A stretch of 64,000 nt of DNA from Zeus faber (Eukaryota > Chordata > Actinopteri > Zeiformes > Zeidae). The translations under genes and the position numbers were made by a program. Location of the stretch: assembly GCA_960531495.1 (NCBI GenBank), contig OY482860.1, positions 15,374,106 through 15,438,105 on the forward strand, read 5' to 3'. Positions 47,935 to 63,233 of the stretch are shown one piece after another; positions within the stretch are counted from its first letter, which is position 1; each line of letters opens with the position of its first letter. The notes beneath the pieces are model-generated. The model worked only from the letters and a program-made list of their open reading frames with translations. It was not told the origin of the DNA and did not search any database.

Positions 47935-48960
47935 CCTCATGTTCCGCAGTGGGGACACTCCTCCCGGTTAGCTTGCCATCCTGGGGTCCCCAGCACTCTC
48001 TGTCTTCTCCGACAATGTTTCTGGTGGTAATGTATGGATTGGGACACCTAGGACATTGTGACGGCATGTCTTGTATGCTCACAGAACAAGAGCTCCCCTC
48101 ATGCACCAGCTGATCTCTTCCAGCCTCTGCCCATTCCCCGGCATTCTCCGTGGTCACACATCTCTCTGGACTTAGTCACGGGGCTCCCCGCATCAGAAGG
48201 AACGCTACTATCGTCATTGTGGCAGATGGATTCTCCAAGGCTGCTGACTTTATTCTGCTACCTAAATTGCCCACAGCGAGGAAGAGTGCCAAAGTCATCT
48301 TTAGAGTGTACAGCCTCCTTAGAGACATCGTCATTTATAGGGGGCATCAATTCACTTCTTGTTTCTGGACTGGGTTTTTGCACTCTTCCATCATCAGTCC
48401 AATGGCCAGACAGGGAGGATCAACCAGGAGATGAAGGCCGCGTTGCGCTGCATGGTTTCGCAGAATCCTACCTCATGGTCCAGACAACTATTGTTATGGG
48501 TAGAATATGCCTATAATACCTTGTCCAGCTCTGCGACTGGCCTCTCTCCATTCTTGTGTTCCTGGGCTATCAGCCTCCTCTGTTTGCTGAGCAGGAACGC
48601 GAGGCCAGCATTGCATCTGTTCAAGTCTTCATCCGGCAGTGCCAACGTACGTGGCGGCTGGCCTGTGCCACCCTACTCCCCACCTCGCACCGCTATCAGA
48701 TATTAGCCGATCGTCGCTGCATCCCAGCCCAAGCCTATACTCTGGGACAGAAAGTTTGGCCCTCTACGTGGGACTCACCCCCTTGACTCCAGAAAGCTGG
48801 CCCTACGCTTTGTGGGGCCATTCCCCATATCCAATATCATCAACCCAGCAGCTGTTTGCCTGCATCTTCCCCGGTCTCTCATCCCTGGCATCCATCCCAC
48901 CTTCCATGTCTCTCGTCTCAAGCCGCTTAATGAGAGCCCACTTCAGTAAGTTTGACTTCT
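47935..48960 (+). pseudogene. Ty3/gypsy integrase pseudogene
   Basis: Order of motifs over several frames: a zinc-domain scrap with [24 protein letters not shown] holding the first catalytic Asp; [17 protein letters not shown]; a region where the second Asp motif reads IYRGHQF, so the Asp is lost; [20 protein letters not shown], where the expected catalytic Glu is Gly; [34 protein letters not shown] and [10 protein letters not shown]. Frameshifts occur near 48150, 48360 and 48780. Isolated from any LTR. Confidence 0.88.
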
Positions 48961-49119
48961 CTGAAAGATATCCTGGTTTTGACCCCTGTGTGTTTGCTGG
49001 AATAAACCCCAATGGGTTCTCCCATTTCTATTAATTTCTAATCCCAATGTTTAACTTGACAGGTATATATGCTCTGATTGCACAGGGAGGAATAATACCT
49101 GATTTAAATACGTGCAATC

Positions 49120-50760
49120 GTAATTTTTTTATTCAACCTTTATTTATACATAGAAAGCCCATTGAGACTAAGGTCTCATTTTCGATGGTGCCCTGGTTAC
49201 AATGATCATAGAGTACAAGTAATAAATACAGAAACAACATCGGCAATCAATAAATATAATAAAAACAACAGAAATAAAACTTTTAACTAAAACATTTGCA
49301 GATCCCGACATTAAAATAACCCAAAAGTTTCTTAAAACTGCCCAAAGAGACTAAGGCACCCAATCTGTAAGTCTTTTGAAAGTCATTTCAAGCTTTTGGA
49401 GCATGGTAGCGAAAAGCAGTTCTTCAACTTGAGGGAGCTTAACCAAAGCTGAGATCTAGTCCGGAAATTAGTTGTAATTAGTTGTGATTAATTAGTTAAA
49501 TTCAATTTGATGAGTGATGTCAGGTAGTTTGATAGCTTGTGTAAGATAGCTTTAAAAAAAAAAAACAGGAGTAAATGCTGCCAGGGAGGGCCATCCCACC
49601 TCCTGACAAAGGTTACAATAATGAGTTCTAAAAGAATCACCTGTAGTTAAACAAAGCAAGATAAACATTGTCAATCTGGTTCAGAGTGGTAGAGGCGGCG
49701 CGCATATAGAGAATGTTACCATAATCAAGTACTGATAGGAAGGTAGACTGTACTAAAAGCTTCCAATTTACGTGAAAAGCATGATCTATTTCTAAAAAGG
49801 AACCCAATTTTCAATCTTAAACTTTTAAGAGATCCTCAACATGTATTTGGAAAGACAGCTTTTCAGAAATATATATACCGACATACTTAGTAGTAGTAGG
49901 GCACACTCTCAGTTTCCACGGCATCTAAAGTGCTTATATAGCGGTCAATTTCATTCAAGGTGTGTGATCTAGAGAATTGCATATATTTTATTTTCAATTT
50001 ATTTTCTCCAAAGTTTAAGCTCTAAAAATTAACGCTGGATTGAATCAAAAGCTGTCTGCAAAATAGATATTGCTCCTTCCAGTGTAGGAGTGGATGCATA
50101 CAGCACTGTGTCATAAACCTTACAGCCATTATCAAAAGAGATGATGTTATTGATATACAATGTGAAAGGTAAAGGACCCAAAATTGAACACTGTGGCACA
50201 CCTTTGGTGACCTGAAAAAGTGGATTGAAAAGAGTCACCAACAATACATTGAGTTCTATTTGTAAGATAGTTGGTAAACCACTGGCAGGCATTCTCATCT
50301 AGGCCAATAGAGGCGAGTCTGTCTATTAAAATGGAATGGTCAACTGTATCAGAAGCTTTAGAGGTCAATGAACAAAGCAGCACAGTGTTGCTCATACAGT
50401 ATCATTCAGAACAAGAGATGCAGCTGATACAGTACTGTGACCAGATCTAAAACTCTTCAACTGAACTCTAAAACATCTAAAACTTAAACGTATTTAAAAT
50501 GCAATTTCTACTCAGGAACAAATGAAGCTGGAAATTAACTAAAGATTCAAGGACCTTGGCTAAAGAAGATAGCTTTGAAATTGGGAGGTAATTATTAAGG
50601 TCCCTGCAGTCACCATTCTTATAAAGTGGGAGCACATGAGCAGTTTTCCAAATCTTAGGAACAATCCCCAAGCTAAGCGAGAGATTAAAAATATATGTTA
50701 AGGGTCCAGTGATTTCTAATTTCAAAAGACCAGTGTCCAAATAGCACCTGCGCACAGAGA
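49120..50760 (-). pseudogene. LINE reverse transcriptase remnant with 3' tail
   Basis: Right to left: IFNLSLSLGIVPKIWKTAHV and LNNYLPISKLSSLAKVLESL (50700-50520), then KASDTVDHSILIDRL (50350), VTKGVPQCSILGPLPFTLYI (50210-50150), and a decayed YADD box reading VYDTVLYAS. At 49125-49200 is the 3' end, read on the plus strand as tcaacctttatttatacata then agcccattgagactaaggtc, a LINE tail common in fish. Frames break near 50160, 50290 and 50400. The catalytic box is destroyed. Confidence 0.85.
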
Positions 50761-51049
50761 CACTATGGACGCTAATAGCACCATGAATTGCGCATTAGTT
50801 GCGTATAAATTGCGCATGAATTGCACAAACTGTGCTGCGTGGCAATAAGGTAAGCGGTGCATTTGACAGTTTGCGCGTGCTTTGTGAATTAGACGCTTTG
50901 TTTTTCTCTTATTTGCGCTGCGCAATCCTTAGCCCACAATATACTAAAATATAGGCTACTTTCAATGTGGAAAAATATTGCTTTTTTTACTTGGGGTATC
51001 AAGCAATTTATTCAAAAGTTGATTCTAAAAATATTATGCTGATTGGTTG

Positions 51050-51364
51050 AAGTTAGACGGAAGCTTACTTCAACAGTCTCTTTATTGACTAACAAAACTG
51101 AGGCTTAATTAGCACAAATATGAACGCTTCAAACCAAACAGCAATGTCAACTATGGTTTCAGCACTTAATTCTACAAAACACTTACAACAAACAGAAACA
51201 ATTACTAACAATTTAACAACACCGAACAATCATGCTTAACACTTGCGTATGACATTTAAAACGTATACTTAACAATAAACTTACTAACATAACTCAAAGT
51301 CTGAAGACAATGCATTCTGGGAAACAGGAAGGGACAATGCAAACTTTTTAGCCCCGCCACTACA
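51050..51364 (-). repeat. 3' LTR of the gypsy element
   Basis: Read on the minus strand it starts tgtagtggcgggg. Shares with the other LTR tctttattga, caaaactgag, cttaattagca, acacttacaaca and a taacacttgc-tatgacat block. The tctttattga block reads tcaataaaga on the minus strand, giving the AATAAA signal. Confidence 0.8.
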
Positions 51365-51469
51365 CTGATTACACCAGCGTGTCTCCTGTCCTTAGCCGAC
51401 AATAAAGTCCCTATAGCTACGGGGAAGCCGTCCCCGCCGTACCTGGGAGGGCGCTAAGGTGCCAAGAGG

Positions 51470-52063
51470 TCCCGATGCAAAACCACTGCCCGCCACCCTG
51501 TCATACAGCTTCACTCTGTACACGACATCTAGAAGCTGCTCCAACACCATATAAGGCCCCTCCCACTAGCTGGTGAGTTTGGGTGACACTCCCTTCTTCA
51601 AAGTTGGGTTGTAGACCTGCACCTTCTCTCCAGAAGAAAAGTAATGGCCCTGACAAAAAGAGTTGGGCGATGTTGTGTGCCTCAGCCAGACGTTGCTGGA
51701 CCCGCCTCATGTCAGATGCAGTACAGCAGTCCATCACACTGGGCCAGAGTGGCCCACTGGGAAAAGTAGGCCTTGGTCTCAACTAGCAAGGCAGAGACAG
51801 CTTGCCAGAGGAGGCGTACCCTGGCATCAACCCCCTGGGATCGTTGTCCTGTGCTGCCTGCCACTCCTGGCCATCTACTGACATCAGCCACTATTCCTAT
51901 GGCTCAACCTGTTGCATGGTGGCCACTTGGAGAGTCGCTCCATCTCCTCTTGATGCCAACATTGCCTGCAGTCCTTGCAGGGACGTCGGTACAGGGCCAT
52001 CTGCGTTGCTGTGCAGATGCTGTGCTTGGTGCTGCCACCTGACCACTTGAGCCTTGTACTCCT
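51470..52063 (-). pseudogene. gypsy linker and integrase C-terminal remnant
   Basis: Holds a piece near HLHSNADGPV (end of the RNase H linker), then RVQQRLAEAHNIAQ, and in another frame GEKVQVYNPTLKKGVSPKLT, stop, WEGPYMVLEQLLDVVYRVKL, the GPY/F module of integrase. The DDE core is missing. Confidence 0.75.
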
Positions 52064-52276
52064 TTAATCTGACCAACAGATCAGAGAAGCGTTATCCGTC
52101 CACAGGTGGAAGGGCTGGCTGTAGAGGTAAGGGCGAAAATGATGGAATGCCGCAACCACAGGAAGGAGCTCACGTTGAGTAAAGCAGTAATTGTGTTTAA
52201 GATGGCTCAAGGCATGGCATTCATGGGCCACCACTCTCTCTCCCCCGGCTCCTCCTTGTGACAGGATTGTCCCCAC
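52064..52276 (-). pseudogene. gypsy RNase H fragment
   Basis: Frame reads VLSQ-like start, GERVVAHECHALSHLKHNYC, TQRELLPVVAAFHHFRPYLY and LWTDNASL, the standard RNase H order; it is joined by frameshift to the reverse transcriptase end at about 52400. Confidence 0.85.
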
Positions 52277-52399
52277 TCGTACATTTCTGGCGTCAGTGTC
52301 AAGGATGAAATGGCACCCAGCATCAGTAAGGGCCAGGATGGGTGTGATGGCAGGGCAAAGTGGAGCTGGGAAAAGGCGGCTGCACAGTTTTCTTCTAAG

Positions 52400-52999
52400 T
52401 TGAATTATCGCCCCTTGCCGGTGAGGCAGGATAGGGGGCTGGCGATGGAGGCAAAGTCGTCAACAAACTGTCTGTAGTAGGAGGTGAGCCCTAGGAAGAG
52501 GGGAGCTGGCCATTTCTTGACCGCCTTCACCTTGGCAGGATCAGTGGCTAGACCCTGGTAAATGGTGGAGACAGTTGGACATGGGTACGTCCCATCTTCC
52601 TCCCTTGACAGCACCAGCAGGCCAGGGTCTCTGTGCTGAGGTGGATGGTGTTCCTCGACACATCGACCAGAGCCCCCACAGCGAGTCCAGGTGGCAGGGA
52701 TGCAGGGGTCTTGGATGTCGGCCGACCAAAACTCCTGGGTGGTTGCAGTGTTCCCTGCTTTCACCGGCAGTAGTCACTTCCCCAGCATGGTGGAATGGTG
52801 GGCCACACTAATGGTGGACCCCGTGTCCATGAGGGCCCAGCACGGGCGTCCATTATTGGAGCAGAGGAAGTAGAGGCCATGTACGTGGCCCCCTCTGCCA
52901 ATCTGTTGAAAGTTCTCAATGGAGGATATGGTTGGTTGGCTGGGTGGCAGTCTCCCCACAATGCCACCCTGCTCTAGTTTGAGGCTGCGGAGCGCTATG
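52400..52999 (-). pseudogene. gypsy protease and reverse transcriptase remnants
   Basis: Protease active site seen as RPCWALMDTGSTISV (about 52850-52800). The reverse transcriptase core is deleted; the thumb end AKVKAVKKWPAP, LGLTSYYRQFVDDFASIASP remains at 52540-52430. Confidence 0.8.
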
Positions 53000-53700
53000 G
53001 TGCAGGAACGAAGCAGTAGCTGGCTATGTCCCCTGCTTCTCCGCAGTGGTAGTATGGCTAATTGCACCGGCACGTCCGGGGCCCAAAGGGCCGTCACTTC
53101 TGGCCTGGTTGGGCTGATGACAGGCTCAGGCTGATGTTGGCCTGACACACCCGGGGACTTTCTGCCTCTACCAGCGCAGTACTGAAGGTCATCGGTGCTG
53201 TGATGCTGAGGTGCTCTTTTAGCCTCTCTGGTGTGAGGGCACTTAGGGCTAATTCTTTACGTGCTGCTGGATCAAGCATCCAGCATCTGGCCCCGTTGGT
53301 GGCACAGGTGGGTCAGCTGGTCTTGTTGAGACCCGTCAACCAAAGCGCCATCCTAATGCAGCGGCCAGTGTCTGGTAGTCTTGTTGGTCAGTTGGCGTTA
53401 GATGGAGAAACACTTCCCTTGCACTAGAGCAACGTGGGCAGCAGTGTTTTTTTACATCGCCACCAATCTTACTTGAGCTGGGTATGGCTCTAGGGATGTG
53501 ATGCCAGCATACCATGGAAGCCTGAAGGTGGTCCTTGATGATGGCAATGTGACATCAGCAGGGGTCTGGTGTTGTAATGGCGGCAGTTGGCAGTGAAATT
53601 GGGGAGGTGACCGGCAGGAAATCCCGGTGACCATCTTTACAAAGACGCCCAATGAAGTCTTCAATCTCTCAGAGCTCTTGTTCATATCCTTTTCCTTTTT
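53000..53700 (-). pseudogene. gypsy gag remnant
   Basis: Near the start: FRLPWYAGITSLEPYPAQVR, the usual fish gypsy Gag motif. Later, LDPAARKELALSALTPERLK and the MTFSTALVEAESPRVC segment. Zinc-knuckle cysteines are not intact. Confidence 0.75.
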
Positions 53701-53709
53701 CCACCAATG

Positions 53710-54044
53710 TGGCGATGAGTGAAATAAGACTAAAGTTTGCTTTAACAGCGTTCTTTATTGATGAACAAAACTGAGAGATGAGAAGACTTAATTAGCATGA
53801 AAATGAACGTTGGGATCATCAAACCAAAAAGCAATGGCAACAATGGTTTTAGCTTTTAATTCCTCAAAACACTTACAACATAAACATAATGATTACTAAC
53901 AGTTTAACAACACTGAACAAGCATGCATAACACTTGCATATGACATCTAAAAATTTAACATAAGAATAAAACTGAATAACATAGTCTGGGCAGAATAATA
54001 TCAAAGTCTGGGCAGAATGCTAACTGTGCAGCCCTGTCGCTACA
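53710..54044 (-). repeat. 5' LTR of the gypsy element
   Basis: Minus-strand start tgtagcgacagggctg. Same block order as the 3' LTR with clear divergence, so the insertion is old. Confidence 0.8.
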
Positions 54045-55635
54045 ATATGTTAGCACTGCAAATGGGTGATATTCCCCTTGAACTTCATTCCCTTTCATTT
54101 TGACATCATGTGGTGGGGTGGATCTTTGAAAAGAATGATCTTTACATTAGGAGCTTGTGGAATCTCTACACCACGTGAGGAAGTTGGCTTTAGTTGATCT
54201 AGTTGACAGACACATAACTTCACAGGAGCTTCATTTGGCAGAGACACTAGCTCAACTATTGCCTTGCAGAAGACACTGACTTGACTTATGTTGTTGAAGT
54301 TTGTGGGGTTTATTGAAATTTGTAATGCATATCCAAGGGTTGGTAGTTTGGTCAAGTCTATGCTTCAAATTAGGAGCTCATCCTTTCCGTGTTCGACCGG
54401 GCTTATTGTTTAGCTTTTCAAAAATGACCATTTCAGAATATTATTTTTTCACAGAAGAATTGGACATGTACCTTGGACCCCCTGTGGGTCCTCGTACCCC
54501 TGTTTGCGAAAACCCGGCAGCATATTGTATTGGGGATATATAGTAGTTTGATGTATTTTGTCCTTTGTACTTCTGTATGGGCGTAAGAAACATGTTATTT
54601 TTGCTTTTGTTCTGATGAACTGTGGTACATGCAAGCAACTTTGCAAGACATTAGGGCAAATTCTGGCACTTTTCTTTGGCGAGTTGTTGATTTGATTAGT
54701 ATTATATTTCAGGCACAAAGCTCCAGCTCAAAGCCTGAGCAACATAAAACGAAAATCTTTTAAAAGAAAAAGCATTAAATCACAGAATTAGAAAACCTAA
54801 AAAACACAGCAGCCCAACACATATCTTGCTTTTTAGCAAGAAACATTTTAATTAGCACAAACCCTCTGTTACAAAGTCCTCCTCCATTTACACATCTGAA
54901 CAAAGGATGGCTTGCTGCATCACTAAAGCGGGAGGGATATTTACATTATCAATGCAGAAGCAATTCTTTGACAGTAGAGCTTCCAGAAATATGAGCATTT
55001 TTTTTTTCTAAAATGATACACAATTGGTGTGAAATCAAAAGAGGAGGTGAAATGCACTTTGCAGTTTTCAAAGGACCTCCTTGAAGTTCCATCTAATCTG
55101 TCGTCCTGTTTCAGATCTACACAGCAGGTTGAAGATGAGCAGCGTTTCCAACAAACAAGATGGGTTTTCTTTTTTTCTTTTACAGCATGAATGACCCCTT
55201 TTCGTTTGTTTGTTATTGGAGAAGCTCGTCCGTGTGGAAAGCTGCACCCTAATACACCAATATCACAGTTTCGCCAGCTCCTCGCAGACAGAAAAAGACA
55301 CGAAACAAAGCAAGCAAGAGTCCACCTCAATCCATCAGTGTCTTCCATTCTGTTCCTGATAGGCATCATAAATATATTCACAAGATTCCGACACAAGGAT
55401 TCCAAACAAACATTCATCGTCTTCATATAAAAAACTCTTTAAAAATCAACCCGGGCTCTGAGCGCTTCATCTTTCATCAGCTTTCATAGTGAATCACTCC
55501 TTACGCTATACACAGCAGGAGGATCATTAGAAACACAATAACAAACAACAAATAATAACAATAATAAATCATTTACATTTTTTATATTATTTACAATTAT
55601 TTACAAATGTCAGCATTAACGCCTTTTAAGAACAA

Positions 55636-55692
<57 letters not shown>

Positions 55693-55694
55693 CA

Positions 55695-55743
<49 letters not shown>

Positions 55744-56153
55744 TCATAAATAGTATAAATATTATAAACGCAACTGTTTATAGTATATAATAATATAATA
55801 ATAATTATACATATACGTTATTATATAAAATGTATATATATTATTTATATATTTTATATACTAGTATATACTATATATATTATTATATTATTTACAAAAA
55901 ATACAATAGACGCCTGGAACATTGGTTTCGTTGTTGGATGCAAAAATACTGACTCGAACAGAGCATTTGAACTCTGCAGGCAAAGGAAATCTCCCAGCAG
56001 AGTGTGGAAAACAGAGCAGAGGCAGTAAGAAAAAACAACAAAAACATCCAATCGACAAACTGCTCGGTCCAACGTTGACACTGTCGTCCATCAATGGTGA
56101 ACTATCAACGGTTCAGCTCTGTATACAGCGTGCAAAGGACCTTCCCGGATTCA
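54045..56153. other. Intergenic, possibly distal 3' UTR of the CNTNAP gene
   Basis: No exon seen on either strand. Contains (TA)n(CA)n at 55640-55741 and AT-rich sequence to 55890. Since the CNTNAP gene is read leftward, its 3' UTR may extend here, but no poly(A) site can be assigned. Confidence 0.4.
55640..55741. repeat. (TA)n(CA)n microsatellite
   Basis: TA units pass into CA units at about 55683. Confidence 0.95.
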
Positions 56154-56330
56154 AAATGAAGTATTCTACATGAAGTATTCCAAATGAAGAATTCTACATT
56201 AAGTACTCAGAATTAAGTATTCTAAACAAAGTCTTCTAGATGAAGTACTCTACGTGAAGTATTCTACATGAAAGATTCTACATGAAGTATTCTACATGAA
56301 GTATTCTAAATTAAGTATTCTCAATGTCAT

Positions 56331-56876
56331 TGTGGTGTGGGGGTGGTGTGGTTTGAGCAGCCACACCCGACCTGGATCTAGATAATTGGTGGATCCAGGA
56401 TCAGAGTGGCTGCACACCCGTTGCCCGTTGGTTGGTCTAACGCGCAACAGGTAAAACCCCCATCCCCACACACACCCGGGAGGGAGGAGCCCTTGTCATG
56501 ACACCTCTTTATCTGCTCCTGGGCTAATTCCAACTTGCCCACGTTCTACAATGAACTGTGTGTCTACAACCACCATCTGCCACCCTTCACCATCTGTGTC
56601 TCTGTGCCGGAGGTCCCTGAACACGCCAATTGGAGGGCGCGTGGCAGACAAAACTGCCACACTGGCACCTGAACAGGGACTCTCCGGCACGGGGGAGGGA
56701 CACAGAAGGGCCGTCTGAAGACGCCTGGAGCCACCAGCGGGTCAACGGGCGGCTCCAGGACCAACCCTCTCCTGACCGGCAGAAGCAGCACCCAGGGGGT
56801 CCGGCAGAGGACCCGGGGGAGAAGCAGCCGCAGCAACCACCACAGGTACCACAGGTGGTAGGTGAAACTGCCACAG
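56331..56876 (+). mobile_element. LTR-type element inside the minisatellite, copy 1
   Basis: Same family as 9483-9990: start tgtggtgtgggggtgg, LTR end ctgccaca, primer site tggcacctgaacagggac at 56663-56680, then a short GC-rich body ending gtaggtgaaactgccacag. No coding capacity. Confidence 0.75.
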
Positions 56877-57244
56877 AAATATTCTACACAAAGTATTCTA
56901 CATGAAGTATTACACATAAAGTTTTTCAAACAAAGTATTCTACATGAAGTATTCTACATGAAGTATTCCAAACGAAGAATTCTACATTAAGAATTGTACA
57001 TGAAGTATTCTAAACAAAGTGTTCCAAAGTAAGTATTCTATATGAAGTATTCTAATCAAAGTGTTCCAAATGAAGTATTCTATATGAGGTATTCTATATG
57101 AAGTATTCAATATGAAGTATTCTAAATTAAGTGATCTAAATTAAGTCTTCTAGATGAATTATTCTACGTGAAGTATTCGACATGAACTATTCCACGTGAA
57201 GTATTCTACATGAAGTATTCTAAATTAAGTATTCTCAATGTCAT

Positions 57245-57727
57245 TGTGGTGTGGGGGTGGTGTGTTTTGAGCAGCCACACCCGACCTGGATCTAGATAAT
57301 TGGTGGATCCAGGATCAGAGTGGCTGCACACCTGTTGCTCGTTGGTTGGTCGAGCGCGCAACAGGTAAAACCCCCATCCCCACACACACCCAGGAGGGAG
57401 GAGCCCTTGTCATCACACCTCTCTATCTGCTCCTGGGCTAATTCCAACTTGCCCACATTCTACAATGAACTGTGTGTCTACAACCACCATCTGCCACTCT
57501 GCACCATCTGTGTCTCTGTGCCGGAGGTCCCTGAACACGCCAATTGGAGGGCCCGTGGCAGACGAAACTGCCACACTGGCACCCGAACAACCTCAACGGG
57601 CGACTCCAGCACCAACCCTCTCCTGACCGGCAGAAGCAGCAACCAGGGGGTCCGGCGGAGGACCGGGGGGAGTAGCAGCCGTGGCAACCACCACAGGTAC
57701 CACAGGTGGTAGGTGAAACTACCACAG
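57245..57727 (+). mobile_element. LTR-type element inside the minisatellite, copy 2
   Basis: Nearly identical to copy 1, including identical left junction (attctcaatgtcat/tgtggtgtgg) and right junction, but with a deletion of about 65 bases just after the primer site at 57577. It lies 914 bases from copy 1. Confidence 0.75.
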
Positions 57728-57916
57728 AAGTATTCTACACAAAGTATTCCAATCAAAGTATTCTACATGAAGTTTTCTACATGAAGTATTCTACATAAAG
57801 TATTCTACATGGAGTATTCCAAACAAAGGATTCTACATGAAGTATTCTGCATGAAGTTTTATACGTGAAGTATTCCAAATGAAGTATTCCAAACTAAGTA
57901 TTCTACGTGAAGTGTT

Positions 57917-62097
<4,181 letters not shown>

Positions 62098-62879
62098 CTA
62101 AACCGCACAGAATAAGACCAATACAAAAACACACCTCATTTCAAAAGATAACATTGGACCATTATACTTGACACTACGATACTATACTACTACATTAAAG
62201 TTTCAACTTGCCATAAATAAACAGATATACTGCTGTCCTGTACTACACACTTCAAGATTCAAGATTCAAGATTCAAGATTCAAGATTTTTATTCGTCACA
62301 TACATATACATACTTTCATACATATATGCAGTGAAATGTAATGCAACGCACCCGGTTATAACACACAATATGTCCTAGGAAAAATTTCTAATAGCCCAAC
62401 TAACTGACTCCTAAAACATAATACAGTAAGTCGAATACTTATAGAATAAAATAAAAATATATAAAATAAAATACAATAAAATAAAATGAAATAAAATGGA
62501 ATAGATACTTCTTATGACTTCTCCAGTCATAGAACGTTTTTTAACTTTCTTGCCAACATATAGAAACAGAACTTGTATAAACAACAAAGCCCATCAGTCT
62601 GCGACTCAAAAGACTGGGGTGTCACAGAAGCTCATTTGGGGAATAACAAGTGGCAGGAAATACTGTGTGTATGGGAAATTATGTCAAGCTCCATGGGGTA
62701 CAGAAATCACTTGATAAAACATTATTCTACCGACTGTGGCTTTCTAGAAATACGTAATTGCACTTTCTCTCAGTTTGATTCTCTCACTTTTTAGGAACAG
62801 TAAAAGTGAGGTTATTGTAAGATGCATTAAAGTCACATATTTACTACTCAGGTCATAATATCAGAAATATAATGAGCAC
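62098..62879. other. CNTNAP-like intron or upstream gene sequence
   Basis: Contains a family B tail, copy 4, at 62251-62400, opening with five ttcaaga units and continuing ttattcgtcacatacatata, gcagtgaaatgta. No further exon was recognised. Confidence 0.5.
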
Positions 62880-63233
62880 GGTTCTGCATCAGTGCTTGAT
62901 AGGATGAAATTGCCGAAAGTTCCCCTCAGGTTTTGGTGCTTAACGAAGACATGATGATGAGTCTCAGAATGGTTGAACAAAGAACTCCTTCACAGAGCTT
63001 GTTAGGAGCTTTGAACACCTGGAATCGGCAAAGATAGAGATAAGGTCTTATCATAAGGGACCCCTCTCACTAGGCACATGTACCCGCCCTTAAGAATATA
63101 TTACCAGCTTGCTCCGTGGATCGGGGCTCTCTTTGTGACCAGACTCCTGTGTCTATGTGCTGAATAAAACTTTTTTTTATCCCCAACTCTCCGTCTTCTT
63201 TCACTCCAGCACAAAACCAGACAGGAGGTGACA
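62880..63233 (+). mobile_element. Possible retroviral LTR
   Basis: Has promoter-to-poly(A) order: cccttaagaatatatta, gctccgtggatcggggctct, ctgaataaaac with AATAAA near 63162, a pyrimidine-rich U5-like stretch and an end near gaggtgaca. The left end is not resolved and no good primer site follows (ttcgccgtggagc). Confidence 0.4.

Larger units (their letters stand above)
51050..54044 (-). mobile_element. LTR-flanked Ty3/gypsy retrotransposon, degenerate
   Basis: Two similar LTRs (51050-51364 and 53710-54044) enclose gag, protease, reverse transcriptase/RNase H and integrase scraps on the minus strand. At 3.0 kb it is well below the 5-6 kb of intact relatives, so large internal deletions exist. 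Many stops and frameshifts. No target duplication was resolved. Confidence 0.85.

Noticed and set aside
47619-48030. Open frame upstream of the Ty3 integrase
   Set aside because: Only its last part resembles integrase; the upstream part has no family features.
55640-55890. AT-rich region as a replication origin or scaffold attachment site
   Set aside because: Only a TA/CA microsatellite with AT-rich flanks; no specific motif supports it.
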